This document shows, one piece after another, positions 33,785-45,021 of a stretch of 64,000 nucleotides of DNA; position 1 is the first letter of the stretch, and every line of letters begins with the position of its first letter. This stretch comes from Hydractinia symbiolongicarpus (taxonomy: Eukaryota > Cnidaria > Hydrozoa > Anthoathecata > Hydractiniidae): NCBI RefSeq assembly GCF_029227915.1, contig NC_079885.1:11523001-11587000 (forward strand). Direction: 5' to 3'. A model generated the notes under the pieces. The model searched no databases, had not been told where the DNA came from, and worked only from the letters and a program-made list of their open reading frames with translations. The position numbers and the translations under genes are program-made.

Positions 33785-34360
33785 CTGTGAAATCACGAAA
33801 AAGAAGCATTATTACACACATTCAAAACAATATTTAAAATCGTTTAAATTAGTTAACATTGGGTATTATATTTTAAATATTTTTAATGTTATACTATATC
33901 GATATCTGCAAAAAGTACGATTTACTATCCAAACTAACCTATAGAATCAATAGTGCATACATAACAGATAGGTTTATCAGAGATCGATGATATGCTAAAA
34001 GTTACGATCAGTGTAACGAATAAATAACATTGCCAAGTTCCACAAATGTTCGGTTTTTCTTGCACACGTTACAATAAGGTAAAAGTTATTTTTATATTCT
34101 ATTTTTGATATTGCGTTTTGTTTACAAACTAACTTTCAACTACTGGTAACATGCCGCCATTTTAAGTAGGTGTGCATTTTTTATCAGCCTCTGTATGGTT
34201 ACACCTGCCTAATTTAAAAAGTACTATACATTTTTATTTTCAGCTTAAGTTCGTTCAATCATGGCAAATTAGAAATAGCAAGAAACAAAACTTCACAGAA
34301 CCAAACCAAAAACTATAACTGATTTGAAAAAAGACTTATGCTTTTAAATTTTGCTCTCAC

Positions 34361-34657
34361 CTGCATAGGCCAGTTGTACAATTATTGTGTTTGAAAAAAC
34401 CCCATTTCCTGACGATGTTTGACCAGCTGATTTAAACTCATAAGTTTCCCAGGGAACCAAACCTCGAATATCGGCCTTTGTGTCATTTGGTCCAGTTTGA
34501 TATGTAGTGTATACAGTCGTGCCATTTCTCCGGAATTTTACTTGATAGTGAATTAAAATTCCATTCCAAAACGTTGCATTTATCACATCCCATGTAATAC
34601 ACACATGATCATAACTTAATGCCTTCACAGAAACATTTCCAGGACTTTTAGACGGAA
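34361..34657 (-). CDS. copy A, exon 9, FN3 domain
   Basis: 297 bases, phase 1-1. Encodes SPGNVSVKALSYDHVCITW, then NGILIHYQVKFR, LVPWETYEFKSAGQTSSGNG: a canonical FN3 domain (P.., W of strand B, Y..xYR, L.P.T.Y.F). Open. Confidence 0.86.
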
Positions 34658-34869
34658 CTAAAGAAAAATTAAAAATTCAAGTATTGCGTCGTTTCAAAAC
34701 CTAAACAAGCGCGAGACGTATACAAGTCAAAATACGTCCCATCTTTCACTTCAATAGAGGTTAAGGTTGTTGCAGAGTGTTAAAAGTAATACTACTACTT
34801 TGCTACTATACTACTTTAATATGTATCCATTCCAAAAACATGTTCAAACTTTCAGAAAATGTCACAAAC

Positions 34870-35151
34870 TTCCCTCAAAAGTTGAAATCCATTTTACTTT
34901 CGAATATGTGTCGTAATCCCACCAATAATTTGTAGCCATTAAACGTACTTCATATTTTGTTTTCATTTTTAATCCAGTAATATGCACATGTATACCCGAA
35001 AAAGGTCTTAGTAAATATTTACTACTTCCATATTCTCTGTACAATAAAAAACTGCTGTTAAATCCGCATGATGAAGCACGCTGTTCTTTTACATGTACTG
35101 CGCCAACACTCCCATAACTATTAAAAATTGAAAGATCATGTGCCGCATTTA
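34870..35151 (-). CDS. copy A, exon 8, FN3-like
   Basis: 282 bases, phase 1-1. Encodes FNSYGSVGAVHVKEQ, SCGFNSSFLLYREYGSSK and GLKMKTKYEVRLMATNYWW. The L.x.TKYEVRLMATN strand is typical of FN3 domains. Open. Confidence 0.78.
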
Positions 35152-36231
35152 CTAAAAATAAAAAGATTTAAAAGAAATTTTAATTTCAATTAATCCATTT
35201 TTTTCGCGTAAAGTAGATGAGTTACTTGTTTCTAAAAACTGCTCCTAAGTAAGACAATTATATGACAAGTTTGAGATGTTTTCATATTTCATATTTCCAA
35301 GCCATATTTCTGTCAACAGGACTACTTTTTTCTAAGTGATCCTGCTGACTTTGCAATATGGCTTGTTGCGCAACTCGCTAAGAAAGGCGCATCTAGTGAA
35401 TATAAAACGCTCTTTACGTATTTAGTGAATTCATGTTATTCATTTACATTGGAAAATAGTCTATATTGTCGCTATATTTTTATCAATATCGTTGTTTTGG
35501 TATCTTATGGATGAGACATTGAAAAAAAAAAAGAACAAATAGCTTTTACATCAAACCGAGATGAGATTTTAATAACAATCCGTTGAGTTTACGTGTAAAT
35601 TTTCATATCGGGGACGTGCAAACAACTAAGAAGAGTCAAGTGATGAATTTTTGAAGCCATTAAACAAGAGTTGCCAATATATATGGGTAGAATTTGACAA
35701 AATTGGACAAATTCGGATAAATTCGGACAAAATCGAACAAAATCGAATAAAATTGGAAAAGACCCAGCCCACACTTGGACCAATTTAACTACTGAGGAGA
35801 ATTTGTCATGATAACTGCTTCCCATATTTTATATAAAATTGTACCCTTTTTTTTCATTTTAGAATCTAACAGATTTTTATATGTGTAAAATATTAATTAG
35901 GAGTCATTTCAATTGTTCCTAGATTTTTTTGTTGCTTATCTAACATTATACATATAATTTTGCTCTTCAATTTACTCTTTGTGCTAATATTTACTCTTTG
36001 TGAGACTGTGTCGTATCAGCTTAGAATTTTTTTACTTTGTGGTAGTTTCTATTCTACCTTCAGTCATGTTTTCTTTTTATTCCCCCCTTTTAATCCTTTT
36101 ATTGTGGTTTTAAAGTCTTTTTTCTTCTCAAACATCAATTTTTGACAATTTTATTTTTTACAGGACTCATATTGATAACAGAATTGTACATGTATATACT
36201 TGTAAATAATCTAAATTGGCAATCCTGTATA

Positions 36232-36275
36232 AATAGTGGATAAATAAATAAAAAATAAATAAATAAATGAATAAA
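36232..36275. repeat. (TAAA)n simple repeat
   Basis: Imperfect TAAA/TGAA units in the copy A intron. Confidence 0.8.
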
Positions 36276-36518
36276 TGGAAAGAGCATGAATTGGGATACC
36301 CAACGGACGCAAAAATGAACTATGTAACTATTGTCCTCAGCATCAATCGTACCTCACGCTCTTAGAAACTAATTATGCTTAGACGAAAAAAGGGATCTGG
36401 TCTTCCTAAGGTGAAAATCAATTTCTAAGGTACTGAAAATAAGGTGATTTTTTGAGGTTGATAAAAAAAACATTTGTGGTTACTACTTATGCTCTGAGGT
36501 AGCTAGCTGAAAAAATTC

Positions 36519-36562
36519 CAGAACCCATCGTAGAACTTCAAAAAGTTCTACGATGGGTTCTG
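36519..36562. repeat. 20-bp perfect palindromic hairpin
   Basis: Arms 36519-36538 and 36543-36562 (CAGAACCCATCGTAGAACTT and its reverse complement) with a 4-base loop, in the copy A intron. Copy B has only one related arm near 55045. Confidence 0.9.
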
Positions 36563-36721
36563 TTTTATTTGAGGGTTCGTTCCAATGTAACCACCGCTAG
36601 AACTTATAAATATGTTAATAAAAACGTCTTAGTACTAACAACATGTTGCCTACTGGAAATTAGACCTTCGACCTTGTTGCTAGCTACTTATCTGGAAAGC
36701 AAATATCAACAAAGATCTTAC

Positions 36722-36885
36722 TGCCAGCAGTTATACCACCATTTAAGCCCACTAGTCCTTTACCAGTATCTTCATCGATTAATTGCAAGTGCGATATATC
36801 TGATTGCGATCCAACTTCTGTGAGACGAATTTCTTTGTATGAAGGAGAGCTATCACTGTTGTAGTACGTTGCTGTTTTTGTTGAA
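36722..36885 (-). CDS. copy A, exon 7
   Basis: 164 bases, phase 2-1, donor GTAAGA. Encodes TATYYNSDSSPSYKEIRLTE and DISHLQLIDEDTGKGLVG; beta-rich, no named domain. Copy B equivalent 55245-55408. Confidence 0.72.
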
Positions 36886-37397
36886 CTATAATAATTAAAA
36901 GCTTTATTAAAAAAGGAGATATTTTGTGATCACTTTCAAACTGCTAGTCATAGCAGGACAACAAACCTGTACATATTCAAAAAACATCTTCGAAAGCAGT
37001 AAAATAATTATTTTTTGAGAGGATACATTTTATTTAAATGACAAAAATTTGGAAGATAAATACAAGTTAGAAAAGGATACTTTAAATAAGGATCCTTTTA
37101 CCGTTTTTTCGCATCAATTAATTTTTTTGCAGCTTAGGAAACATCAGCGGGAATCCCCGCAATGAAACGATAGACATAGTAACGTGATTTAAGGCAAGAG
37201 TTAGAAATTTAATAATGGCAGCATGTTGTAAACAAAGACAAAGAATAAGAATAAAAAAATCAATCCCGGAGCTTTATATAATAAGCAATCACACAAAAAA
37301 ACTTTCATATGGAATAAATTTGTATTAAATGTAAGTGATGAAATAAATTTCTAGTTCCAAAGTTTTAAAATATCTTTTAAGGTAGCTATTACCAACC

Positions 37398-37680
37398 TGC
37401 GGAGATGGAGTAGTGGTAGTGCATTTGACTTGTAATCATAAGGTTTCAGGTTCGAGTCCCCACTTCAACGCACTTTAAATGTAGTGTTGTCGGCCCATTT
37501 GGTGCCATCTACTGACCGTTAACCGGCTTTTGTGGCAGACAAGCAAGTTAGAGCAATGCTATACGTGTCACTGGCGGTAATGTAACATAGTTACAGTCGG
37601 AGAGGAGGAAGAGCCAACCGTTAGGATGAAATTCCTAAGGACGTTAAAACTTCCCGTTACTTACTTACTTTATTACTTGC
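37398..37680 (+). mobile_element. tRNA-derived SINE, copy 2
   Basis: Head GGAGATGGAGTAGTGGTAG at 37401, B box GGTTCGAGTCC at 37449-37459, a core containing CCATCTACTGACCGTTA and a TTAC-rich tail. Bounded by a 9-bp direct repeat TTACCAACC at 37389-37397 and 37681-37689, a target-site duplication. Inserted in the intron of copy A, absent from the copy B intron. Confidence 0.86.
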
Positions 37681-38345
37681 TTACCAACCAGCTATGTACA
37701 GATGTTTAACATCTCGTAAGTCACCTTAGGAAGTTACCTGTTGATACAGAAGGTTATGCTGCAAATAAAAATGATTTTACTTATGAAGTAAAGAAACGGT
37801 TAATTCGAAATTTCCTGTAATTAAAGCTAGCCAGTGTGGTTTGCCTGCCTGAGTCTACCATTTAATTATTCTTAAGGGAATTGTTGTTGTCCTAGATAAC
37901 GCATATTGTTTAACAAAATAAATTTGGCAAGAGTAATTTTCTGGTTTGCTCTTATATAACCGGATATTATTTTTCTAAATTTATGCAGTTGTGGATAAAA
38001 AATCTTAAGGAATACTCTTAGTCTTGTGGTTATTTTACAAATACATATTTTAATACACATTAAACTCATTGTAATTTTACGATATGGGAATTGACATATC
38101 GTTTTCCTTCGAAAGTATCTGGCCGCTTATCAACTTTTTAGGTATCATGCTTATTTGTGTGCTTATTTTATAATCAAAGACGTTTCACAGACTACAGGAA
38201 CACCACTCGCTTTTGTTGGCAGTTAAATCATAGAAAAAGAGATGGTCTAAGTACCCGGGCCGTTTATTTACGTTTGTTTTGTTTTACGGCGCGATGATGA
38301 AATTATTGGGGTGGCCGGAGCAACCAGGGACGTATTTTGAACAAG

Positions 38346-39250
38346 ATGGCTGAAGCGGACGCTTTTATTTATGGTGATGACTTCGATGGTGTTCTTGCAG
38401 CTATCGAAAACAACCTTTGAGAGGAAGAAAAAGAATTATCTGTTCCTGTAAAAGATATTGTTGATGAAGTTGTTGCTGATTCCATAGAAGAGAGATTTAA
38501 ATGGGATCAGTGCGAAAAACTATGCAAGACATCAAGAGGTTTAATCAGACATAAAAATAGCAAGCATGGCCCTACTTTTGTGGCTGAACCTCATCACCAA
38601 GTGCCTGAAAATAAATTACACCCTCTATACTTAAAGAAATACATTGGAGAATGTGCTTCCAAGCTAGCTTTTGATGAGTGCTATAATAAAGAAAGGAGAA
38701 AGGGTTTTTCGATGTTTCGAAAGCGTGCGGGTTCGTCTGCGGCTCCTTACACGCATTATACTCGCCCGTCACGATAAGAGGTCTGATGGGGGTGAATCAT
38801 TTTCTGTTGAGAATAAAATACGAATGTGCTATGATAAATATTCACCTATGAAAAATTTTATGCCTCTTTTTACAAATGTGTTTCCGAGAATATTGTTTTC
38901 AAAAACTGATCAAAAAGAGCATCAGTTATCCTAGGATTTGAGTTAGCGAACTATGTACTTGCCCACCTAACAGGTTCATTTGTGAATGGTGATATTGCAA
39001 ATGTACCTCCAGGTACAAATTTTTCACTAAAAGAAAAAAAATTATTAAAGATCTTGCAGGATATGTTTTTGGAACACTTTACAGACGTATACGTAGAGCG
39101 AAACAAAGTCGTAGTATCTTGAATCTACAGAGCATATATCTACTAATTGCTGGTAAATCAACTGACCAGGAAAACGATACCGAAATCAATACACTAGATC
39201 GCATTAAAAGACCGAGGCAGCTTATGGACAATAACATCAGAAGTTTTTGA
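38346..39250 (+). pseudogene. transposon-associated protein, broken
   Basis: ATG at 38346, in-frame TGA at 38418-38420 (probably CGA), then a C2H2-like segment CEKLCKTSRGLIRHKNSKH and LHPLYLKKYIGECASKLAFD. Frame is lost near 38700-38940 and regained as LGFELANYVLAHLTGS and DLAGYVFGTLYRRIRRA. I recall the GYVFGTLYRRIR type as a recurrent uncharacterised repeat-associated family in invertebrates; unconfirmed. Confidence 0.5.
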
Positions 39251-39733
39251 AATTTTTTCCATAATTGAATCCTATTTCCGCCAAGAGTCTAGAGTCTAGT
39301 ATACTAAAAGTAAGTATTTTTGTATGGAACATACAGAAAAATCATACACATTCAGTTTATTGTGTGCTGCAAAATACTACCTTTAGAATAATGCTGGATA
39401 AATATTTGCCCATTGGGACTCAAAAATTTATATGGAACTTGCATTTGTGAATACTGGCCCACAAAATATTGATTTAATCCAGCAATTATAATTAATCCTT
39501 TTACAGTACATAATTTTCTGATCTTACTCACCATCAGAACCATAAAAACAGAGGAAGCCAGTAATAATGTTTTTTAAGATGTGTGGCTATAAAAATAACC
39601 GTGTTTTGTGTGCTTCTTCTTCTTTGATTTGTTGATGCCTCGGCGCCTTAATCATTTTCTTCATTATTTCTTCTTTTTACGACATGGCATAGAGTTAACA
39701 TCAATTTTGGCAAAGGCTTCGTTGTCAATACAA

Positions 39734-40821
39734 TTAATTACCAGCTATTGGTCTGAATATTTTTTGTGTACGAATCGTGTTATCGTTGTATCCAAAATCT
39801 CTAACAGTAGGATTGTCTTTTCTATACCCCATTGATCGTTGTCTTATTGAAGTATGTTTCAATTTTATACGATCAGGAGATGTTAAGGAAACAGGAGCTT
39901 TATTATGAGCCGGGGTGGATAAATTCTCTTGTTTTCTTTGAAGACTAAGTTTTTCTCTAGATTCAGCTTTCAAACACGGTTCACATTTGCTTTCAGTGTT
40001 AATTAATAATTTCGCAGGAAGGTGGTCGATGCCATTTCGTTTTAGAAAGAGGATTTGATAATAAGTCTATTGTTGGGTTAAATTTTTTGGTGCAGTATGT
40101 TTAATGCAACTACCAGAAAATGATATTGACAAACCAGGACAAACAAAGAAACCCGAAAAATATTTATTCAAATTAGAAATTGTGATATTTTTAACTGAGT
40201 GGTTATAGATATTATAAATTTGATGTTGTTTGGGAAGACTCCATAGTAGCACACAGACATTAAACTGAAGACTTGTATCAACATAAATCTCATACTTTGG
40301 TACCATATGAATATCATTATTGCAATAAAATTGGACACTGTTCTCTAAATAATTATATTGCCACTCGCCAAGGCTGAGATTTTGAATACAGGAAGAAAAT
40401 TCAGAAAATGATTGATAACATTCAAAATATTCAGGTGTTTTAATATCTGGAGGTGGATGTTGATCTCTCTTTAATAAAGTTGACTGTGATGATTCCCTTG
40501 GTTTTGTTATGGTTGAAGAAGAAGGAATGCTTTTGATGGGAAATTGAGGCAAGGCAATTCACCAGGATTCAATGTAATTCTGCTCTCATGACGATAATAT
40601 TGATTTTCATTAAAGTGCCGTTGACAAACGAAGATTCTTTTACTTGCTATTCTGTTACGAAGTACTTTATCAACCACACGATCTTTGGTGCCAACAACTA
40701 TATTTTTTCCTCCACTGGTAATTGAACTATCACTAGTTGGGACTTTAAAAATAGCTATTCCCTTGTACTTAGCTCTTCGTGATACTGTACAGTCATATAG
40801 TGAACAATTATCTCCAGGCAT
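39734..40821 (-). pseudogene. THAP-domain transposase-like protein, broken
   Basis: Start at 40821. The THAP zinc module C2CH is visible: CSLYDC near the start, then the CQRH pair about 65 residues later, and FNENQYY and the P of the AVPxL-like end. A frameshift near 40530 moves coding to a second frame (SSSTITKPRESSQS), with an in-frame stop at 40067-40069. Beyond it lies ESKCEPCLKAESREKLSLQ and the motif KAPVSLTSPDRIKL, which I associate with THAP-type cnidarian transposon proteins. Truncated at 39734; no DDE region visible. Confidence 0.62.
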
Positions 40822-41190
40822 ATCAATAAAAAAATCAAATTAAATTCTTTGTTTACAACTAAAAAGAGTAATCTGAACCAGAAAAACCGCCATTTCTAAT
40901 TTACCGTGCCTGTAGAAAACTGGGTTCTAATTTAATTACGGCCACAAAAGGATCAAAACAATGCTTCTATTGTTAAAGTGCTCTCTTTTCCAATCTCTTT
41001 TCTTATGGCTATGTTTAAATCTAACAAACGAGTTCAGAACTCCAGTTATCTCTTCTCCCCATCACAAACTGGTTGCGTTTATTAAAATCGTCTTCACAAT
41101 TTCTGCTTCTGTATGTCGCATTTATTTAAGAACTGGTTTTGCAAAGAAAAAAGTTTTTGATTTAGGTAAATGTATGGACTACTAACTCAC

Positions 41191-41355
41191 CTGATACGTA
41201 TTTCTCGCCGTTAATTTGCAACATGCAGTTGGAGATATCAGTTGTAGTGTTGATTTTGACATTTATATTGCTTTTTCCAGACATTACGATCACAGCTACA
41301 ATGGATATGCCTAGTTCTTTATTGGTTTGATGTTTGGATAATGGAAACGGCAGAC
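41191..41355 (-). pseudogene. copy A, exon 6 (1-bp deletion)
   Basis: 165 bases against 166 in copy B (57190-57355). Encodes KHQTNKELGISIVAVIVMSG, KSNINVKINTT. The missing base is near the 3' end after AACGG; it makes the exon end in phase 1, whereas the next exon needs phase 2. Confidence 0.75.
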
Positions 41356-41695
41356 CTTAAATTGAAAAAAAATTGTTTGTTGGTGTTTTGTTATGCTCAT
41401 TTTTAAACAACTTTTCTTTTAATAAAACTTTATTGCATGGTTGCTTAAAAATGTCCACAATTTTCATCTTTTTTAGCTGGGAAGGTGATTTCCCCCCCCT
41501 CCCTCTGCTCAGCTCCTTTCTATAATTTTACTATGTTGACACTTCGATGTTTTGTTCTAATCTTTATGTAACTTAAAATATGTTTTCAAGGCAAGCACTT
41601 TTTTTAATTAAGTAAAAATAGGTTGAATTCTTTTTTCACAGTATTGCGACTACATTCAAAGCAGATATGACATTAGTGTGACTATATACAATTCA

Positions 41696-41760
41696 ATTAT
41701 ATATATTATATTTATATATATATATATAGATGCTACAATTTTAATATTATATGTATATGT
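41696..41760. repeat. AT dinucleotide-rich stretch
   Basis: Alternating AT and TA runs in the copy A intron 41356-42429. Confidence 0.7.
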
Positions 41761-42429
41761 TACAAATTTAATTTTAAACATATTTCCCAATTTTCGCCAA
41801 ATTTAATGACGTAATTTGCAAAAATGCTTCATTGGCACTTTGTTTGCTTGGTTAAGCCTGGGCTACACTTGTGGTAAGTTTTATATTGGATGAAAAATAT
41901 TCCTCAAATAGCCCAGCTGAAATCGGTTCAGAGTAACGGTTTCATTATTTTTCCGAGAATTTAGAAAAACGCATGTGTTAAAGCTTTGTTCCCAATTTAG
42001 CAACGCGAATAACGCGATATGGCGATTAAAATATACACAAAGCTAAAATATTCTAGCACAATTTCACATGTGACAAATAATTTCTTTTTTTCGTGCAAGT
42101 AGCCATTTTTAATTACACATTTTTTTTAGGAACATCTTTATATGAACACAAGGCTCAGCTCCTTCAAAGAGCGAAGCAGCAGAGACGCAAACTTTAGTAA
42201 CGCCGAGCTTTTATCAAAAAAATTTGTTGCTTATTTAAAGGAAGTATGATGAACCACATTGCAAAAAATCTTTGAAAAACATTAAATAGTTTTGTCACCA
42301 GAGTTTAAGATCTTGATTACTTAACTTCCATCTAAGAGCAAGAGACGCTATATGTACCAGGCGAAAGATTGGATAAATTTTTACTAATGACTTTTTGTAA
42401 CTCTTAAGCATTCTTAAGTAAGTTCGAAC

Positions 42430-42561
42430 CTTGTATTTGAAATCCTTGCGGTGTGGTAACGATATCTGGCGATTTGAGAAACTTCGGAGATGAGCGTAGC
42501 TGGTTTAAAGTTGTTACATTATGATGGTAACTTGCAATGGCTTTCTTTCGACAGAACCAAC
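42430..42561 (-). CDS. copy A, exon 5
   Basis: 132 bases, phase 1-1. Encodes RKKAIASYHHNVTTLNQLRS and FLKSPDIVTTPQGFQIQ. Matches copy B exon 59837-59968 nearly residue for residue, and so is conserved coding sequence without a recognised domain. Confidence 0.78.
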
Positions 42562-42931
42562 CTGAAATAATCGAATAAATAAGAATATAAATCATAAAAT
42601 AACAGACATACCTGGAGGTTAGACATAAGACAGGTAAAGCAATTCTTTTTAAAGAAGCTTTGTGAAGCAAATAGTTATAGTTGTGCAGCAAAAAGGGAAT
42701 TGCTTGAACGTACTACCTCAAGGCAGTTTTTCCAACTACTCCTTTACGGGATAGAAGAGAATCGAAATTTTTAATTCGTAATATAAAGAATTAATTACAT
42801 TGTTTTGATTTGTATAAACAAATTTGATTGGTCAAAAATAAAAATATTGCGAAATTTTTACTTTAGGTGTGAGGACACGACTGGTTTTTACTTTCGAAAT
42901 ATGCTCTACTTTCGACACATGAAAAAAAAGC

Positions 42932-43061
42932 AAAAAAATTCAAATCGATTTGAATTTTTTTAGTTTTAGTAATTTAACAAGGGAACACACGGAAACATTT
43001 TCATGTGTTTGCAACAAATCGGATTTTTGTTTTAATCGCATGAAAATTTGTTTCCGTGTCC
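42932..43061. repeat. palindrome and inverted repeat in copy A intron
   Basis: A perfect 30-bp palindrome at 42932-42961 (centre ATCGAT), followed by imperfect inverted arms 42983-43004 and 43039-43061 (CGGAAACATTTTCATG type). Confidence 0.75.
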
Positions 43062-43555
43062 TGAAGCTTTAAACACCTTGAAAAGCCTGCAATAACTTAA
43101 AGTTTCACAACTCTACAAGTTTTATTTCAAATAGTTACTCAAATCAAGTTTATTAATCAAATAAGCATCAAGTTCATACCAAGCTTTTACTTAGGCAATC
43201 TGGTCAGCGTACATTTATGTATTTATCTATTACTTGATGTTCTTCTTCAGTTTTGTAAAAATAAGTTTCATATTTTTCGTTGTAGTTCGAACTCCTCTTT
43301 TAAGAATTTGTTGCAAACATTTAAAGTAAAAGCGTTCTTGGTGCCTCTGACCTTACACTGATTGTACAAAAACCGTCAAGAACATAAAATGACTTTTCAC
43401 CAGCTAAGAGATTTAAAGAGAAAAAAGGGAGACAAAGGTGGTAAGATAGGCGGAAGGGTATTTCTTCAGAGATAAACACTATTTTCTTTAAAGACATTTC
43501 AGTTCTGGTTAATCAGGAGATTCAAGTCTAAAATTTTAAAATATTTTAAAGGAGA

Positions 43556-43590
43556 TAGTCTCAACCATGACTCATTCATGGTTGGGACTA
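43556..43590. repeat. 15-bp hairpin
   Basis: TAGTCTCAACCATGA and its near-complement, one mismatch, 5-base loop. In the copy A intron between 42561 and 43886. Confidence 0.8.
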
Positions 43591-43885
43591 CATCCTTAGT
43601 CCCAATATGGAAATATCAAAACTAATTCGTCCACCTTTGTAAAAACGTGGTATGTTGATCTAAAATTGGATAACGTTTAAATGACTTAAGTAAAAGTCGA
43701 TACTTTTAAATTAATTTCCTCAAACAGGGCCACTTCCATTAACATGGTAAGGTGAGATGGGCATCAAGGTTATAATTAAAGCCAGTCGAAAGCCCTATTC
43801 ATGCTATACTTATGTGCACATCCACTTAAAGAAAGTCACTTTTAAAAAAAATTATGACGAAATATTTATCGTTTAATGTACTTAC

Positions 43886-44037
43886 GGGCAGAAACGTGTG
43901 TTTTAAGAGGTGAGTTGGAAATAGCATTTCTTTCACCAACAAATAACCAGTTAGATTGATTGTTTATACCCTCGTGATAAACTACAACACAATAACGTTT
44001 CAATGCTGTGATGTTTACGTTGACGTATGTCTCCGAA
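43886..44037 (-). CDS. copy A, exon 4 (continuation of unassigned domain)
   Basis: 152 bases, phase 2-1, donor GTAAGT. Encodes ETYVNVNITALKRYCVVVYH and NQSNWLFVGERNAIS. The strand pair with YCVVVYHEG..WLFVG is where PA14-like folds carry an L.xGxxY.I.V.H pattern; inference only. Confidence 0.65.
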
Positions 44038-44182
44038 CTAAATAAAAAAATTGCTTTTTCGGTATTGAAAGAAAGCTAATCTACGCATACTGGCGATAGC
44101 AAACAATTCTTTTTGTATGTTATTGAAAAATAACAAAGGTTGGTTTCAGTGCAAAAGATTGTATGTGTATTTTTACATATAC

Positions 44183-44477
44183 CTTTCATATGGTTCATTC
44201 TCGACTTGAAACTCACTGTGAACTGGATTTGTACATTTTTCTGGAATAAATAACATTTTACACACTCCTGAACATGTTAAGTGAATTCGGCGACTGGAAC
44301 TTTCTTCTGAGACGTAGAATGCCCTAAATATGGCATAAGCAATAGGGAGGAAAACATTTTTTTCTGAGAATGAAGGTAAGTGCTGGATGATGTATCCTTT
44401 TAGTGATTCTGTAGAATCTCCCTCTGGAATAAATAGTTCTTTGTACACTTTAACTTTCTCTGCAAATCTAAATTCCT
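44183..44477 (-). CDS. copy A, exon 3 (unassigned extracellular domain)
   Basis: 295 bases, phase 1-2. Encodes FRFAEKVKVYKELFIPEG, FLPIAYAIFRAFYVSEES and RIHLTCSGVCKMLFIPEK. Beta-rich. The FRAFYVSEES..RIHLTCSG pattern faintly recalls PA14-type domains, but I do not assign it. Confidence 0.65.
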
Positions 44478-44679
44478 CTAAAAAGTGAAAAAATCAAAAC
44501 AATCACAGCAACGTAGTTTCGACTAATGACGTTAATAGGGAGCACAAAAAAAAAAAAACTTCCAGTGCTTTTTTCACTTATTTGTTTCGGATAGGGTCAT
44601 GGTTTAGGTGACATGATACAATTTAATATCGGTGTGGATGACAACTTTTATTTAAAAAAACACACGACTGAAAGTTTAC

Positions 44680-44745
44680 CTCGATCTTGCCAACTCTTGG
44701 TTCCGCAGCCATAATTTGTTACAAAAAGATTGCTTAATGCCAAGA
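44680..44745 (-). CDS. copy A, exon 2
   Basis: 66 bases, phase 1-1, acceptor TATAG and donor GTAAAC. Encodes LALSNLFVTNYGCGTKSWQD: hydrophobic start then a cysteine-containing mature N-terminus. No counterpart seen near copy B. Confidence 0.55.
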
Positions 44746-45021
44746 CTATAAAACAGAAATTGATAAATTATATTTGCAAGATATATATTAATTGATAGCC
44801 GGCCAATGAATCCACAGGTTCGTGTGTCCCTGTTATATCACATTTTGTGTGTCTGAAGCACGGCTGTAAAGACTTGCAGAGACAGAATACGGGTAATACT
44901 ATAGCCGCGTCCTTCATAAATCGCGGCGATGTAACATCCCTTGATAACTATAATTTGAATTTTACTTTTGCTTGCACTTTTATTGATTAAAACTTCATGT
45001 GATAAAATAAGGCAGGTTGAT

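Larger units (their letters stand above)
38346..40821. mobile_element. decayed DNA transposon with THAP gene, two convergent reading frames
   Basis: A plus-strand broken frame (38346 to about 39250) and a minus-strand broken THAP frame (39734-40821) face each other inside one intron of copy A. The copy B intron lacks all of it. Terminal inverted repeats were not convincingly found. The grouping into one element is inference. Confidence 0.55.
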
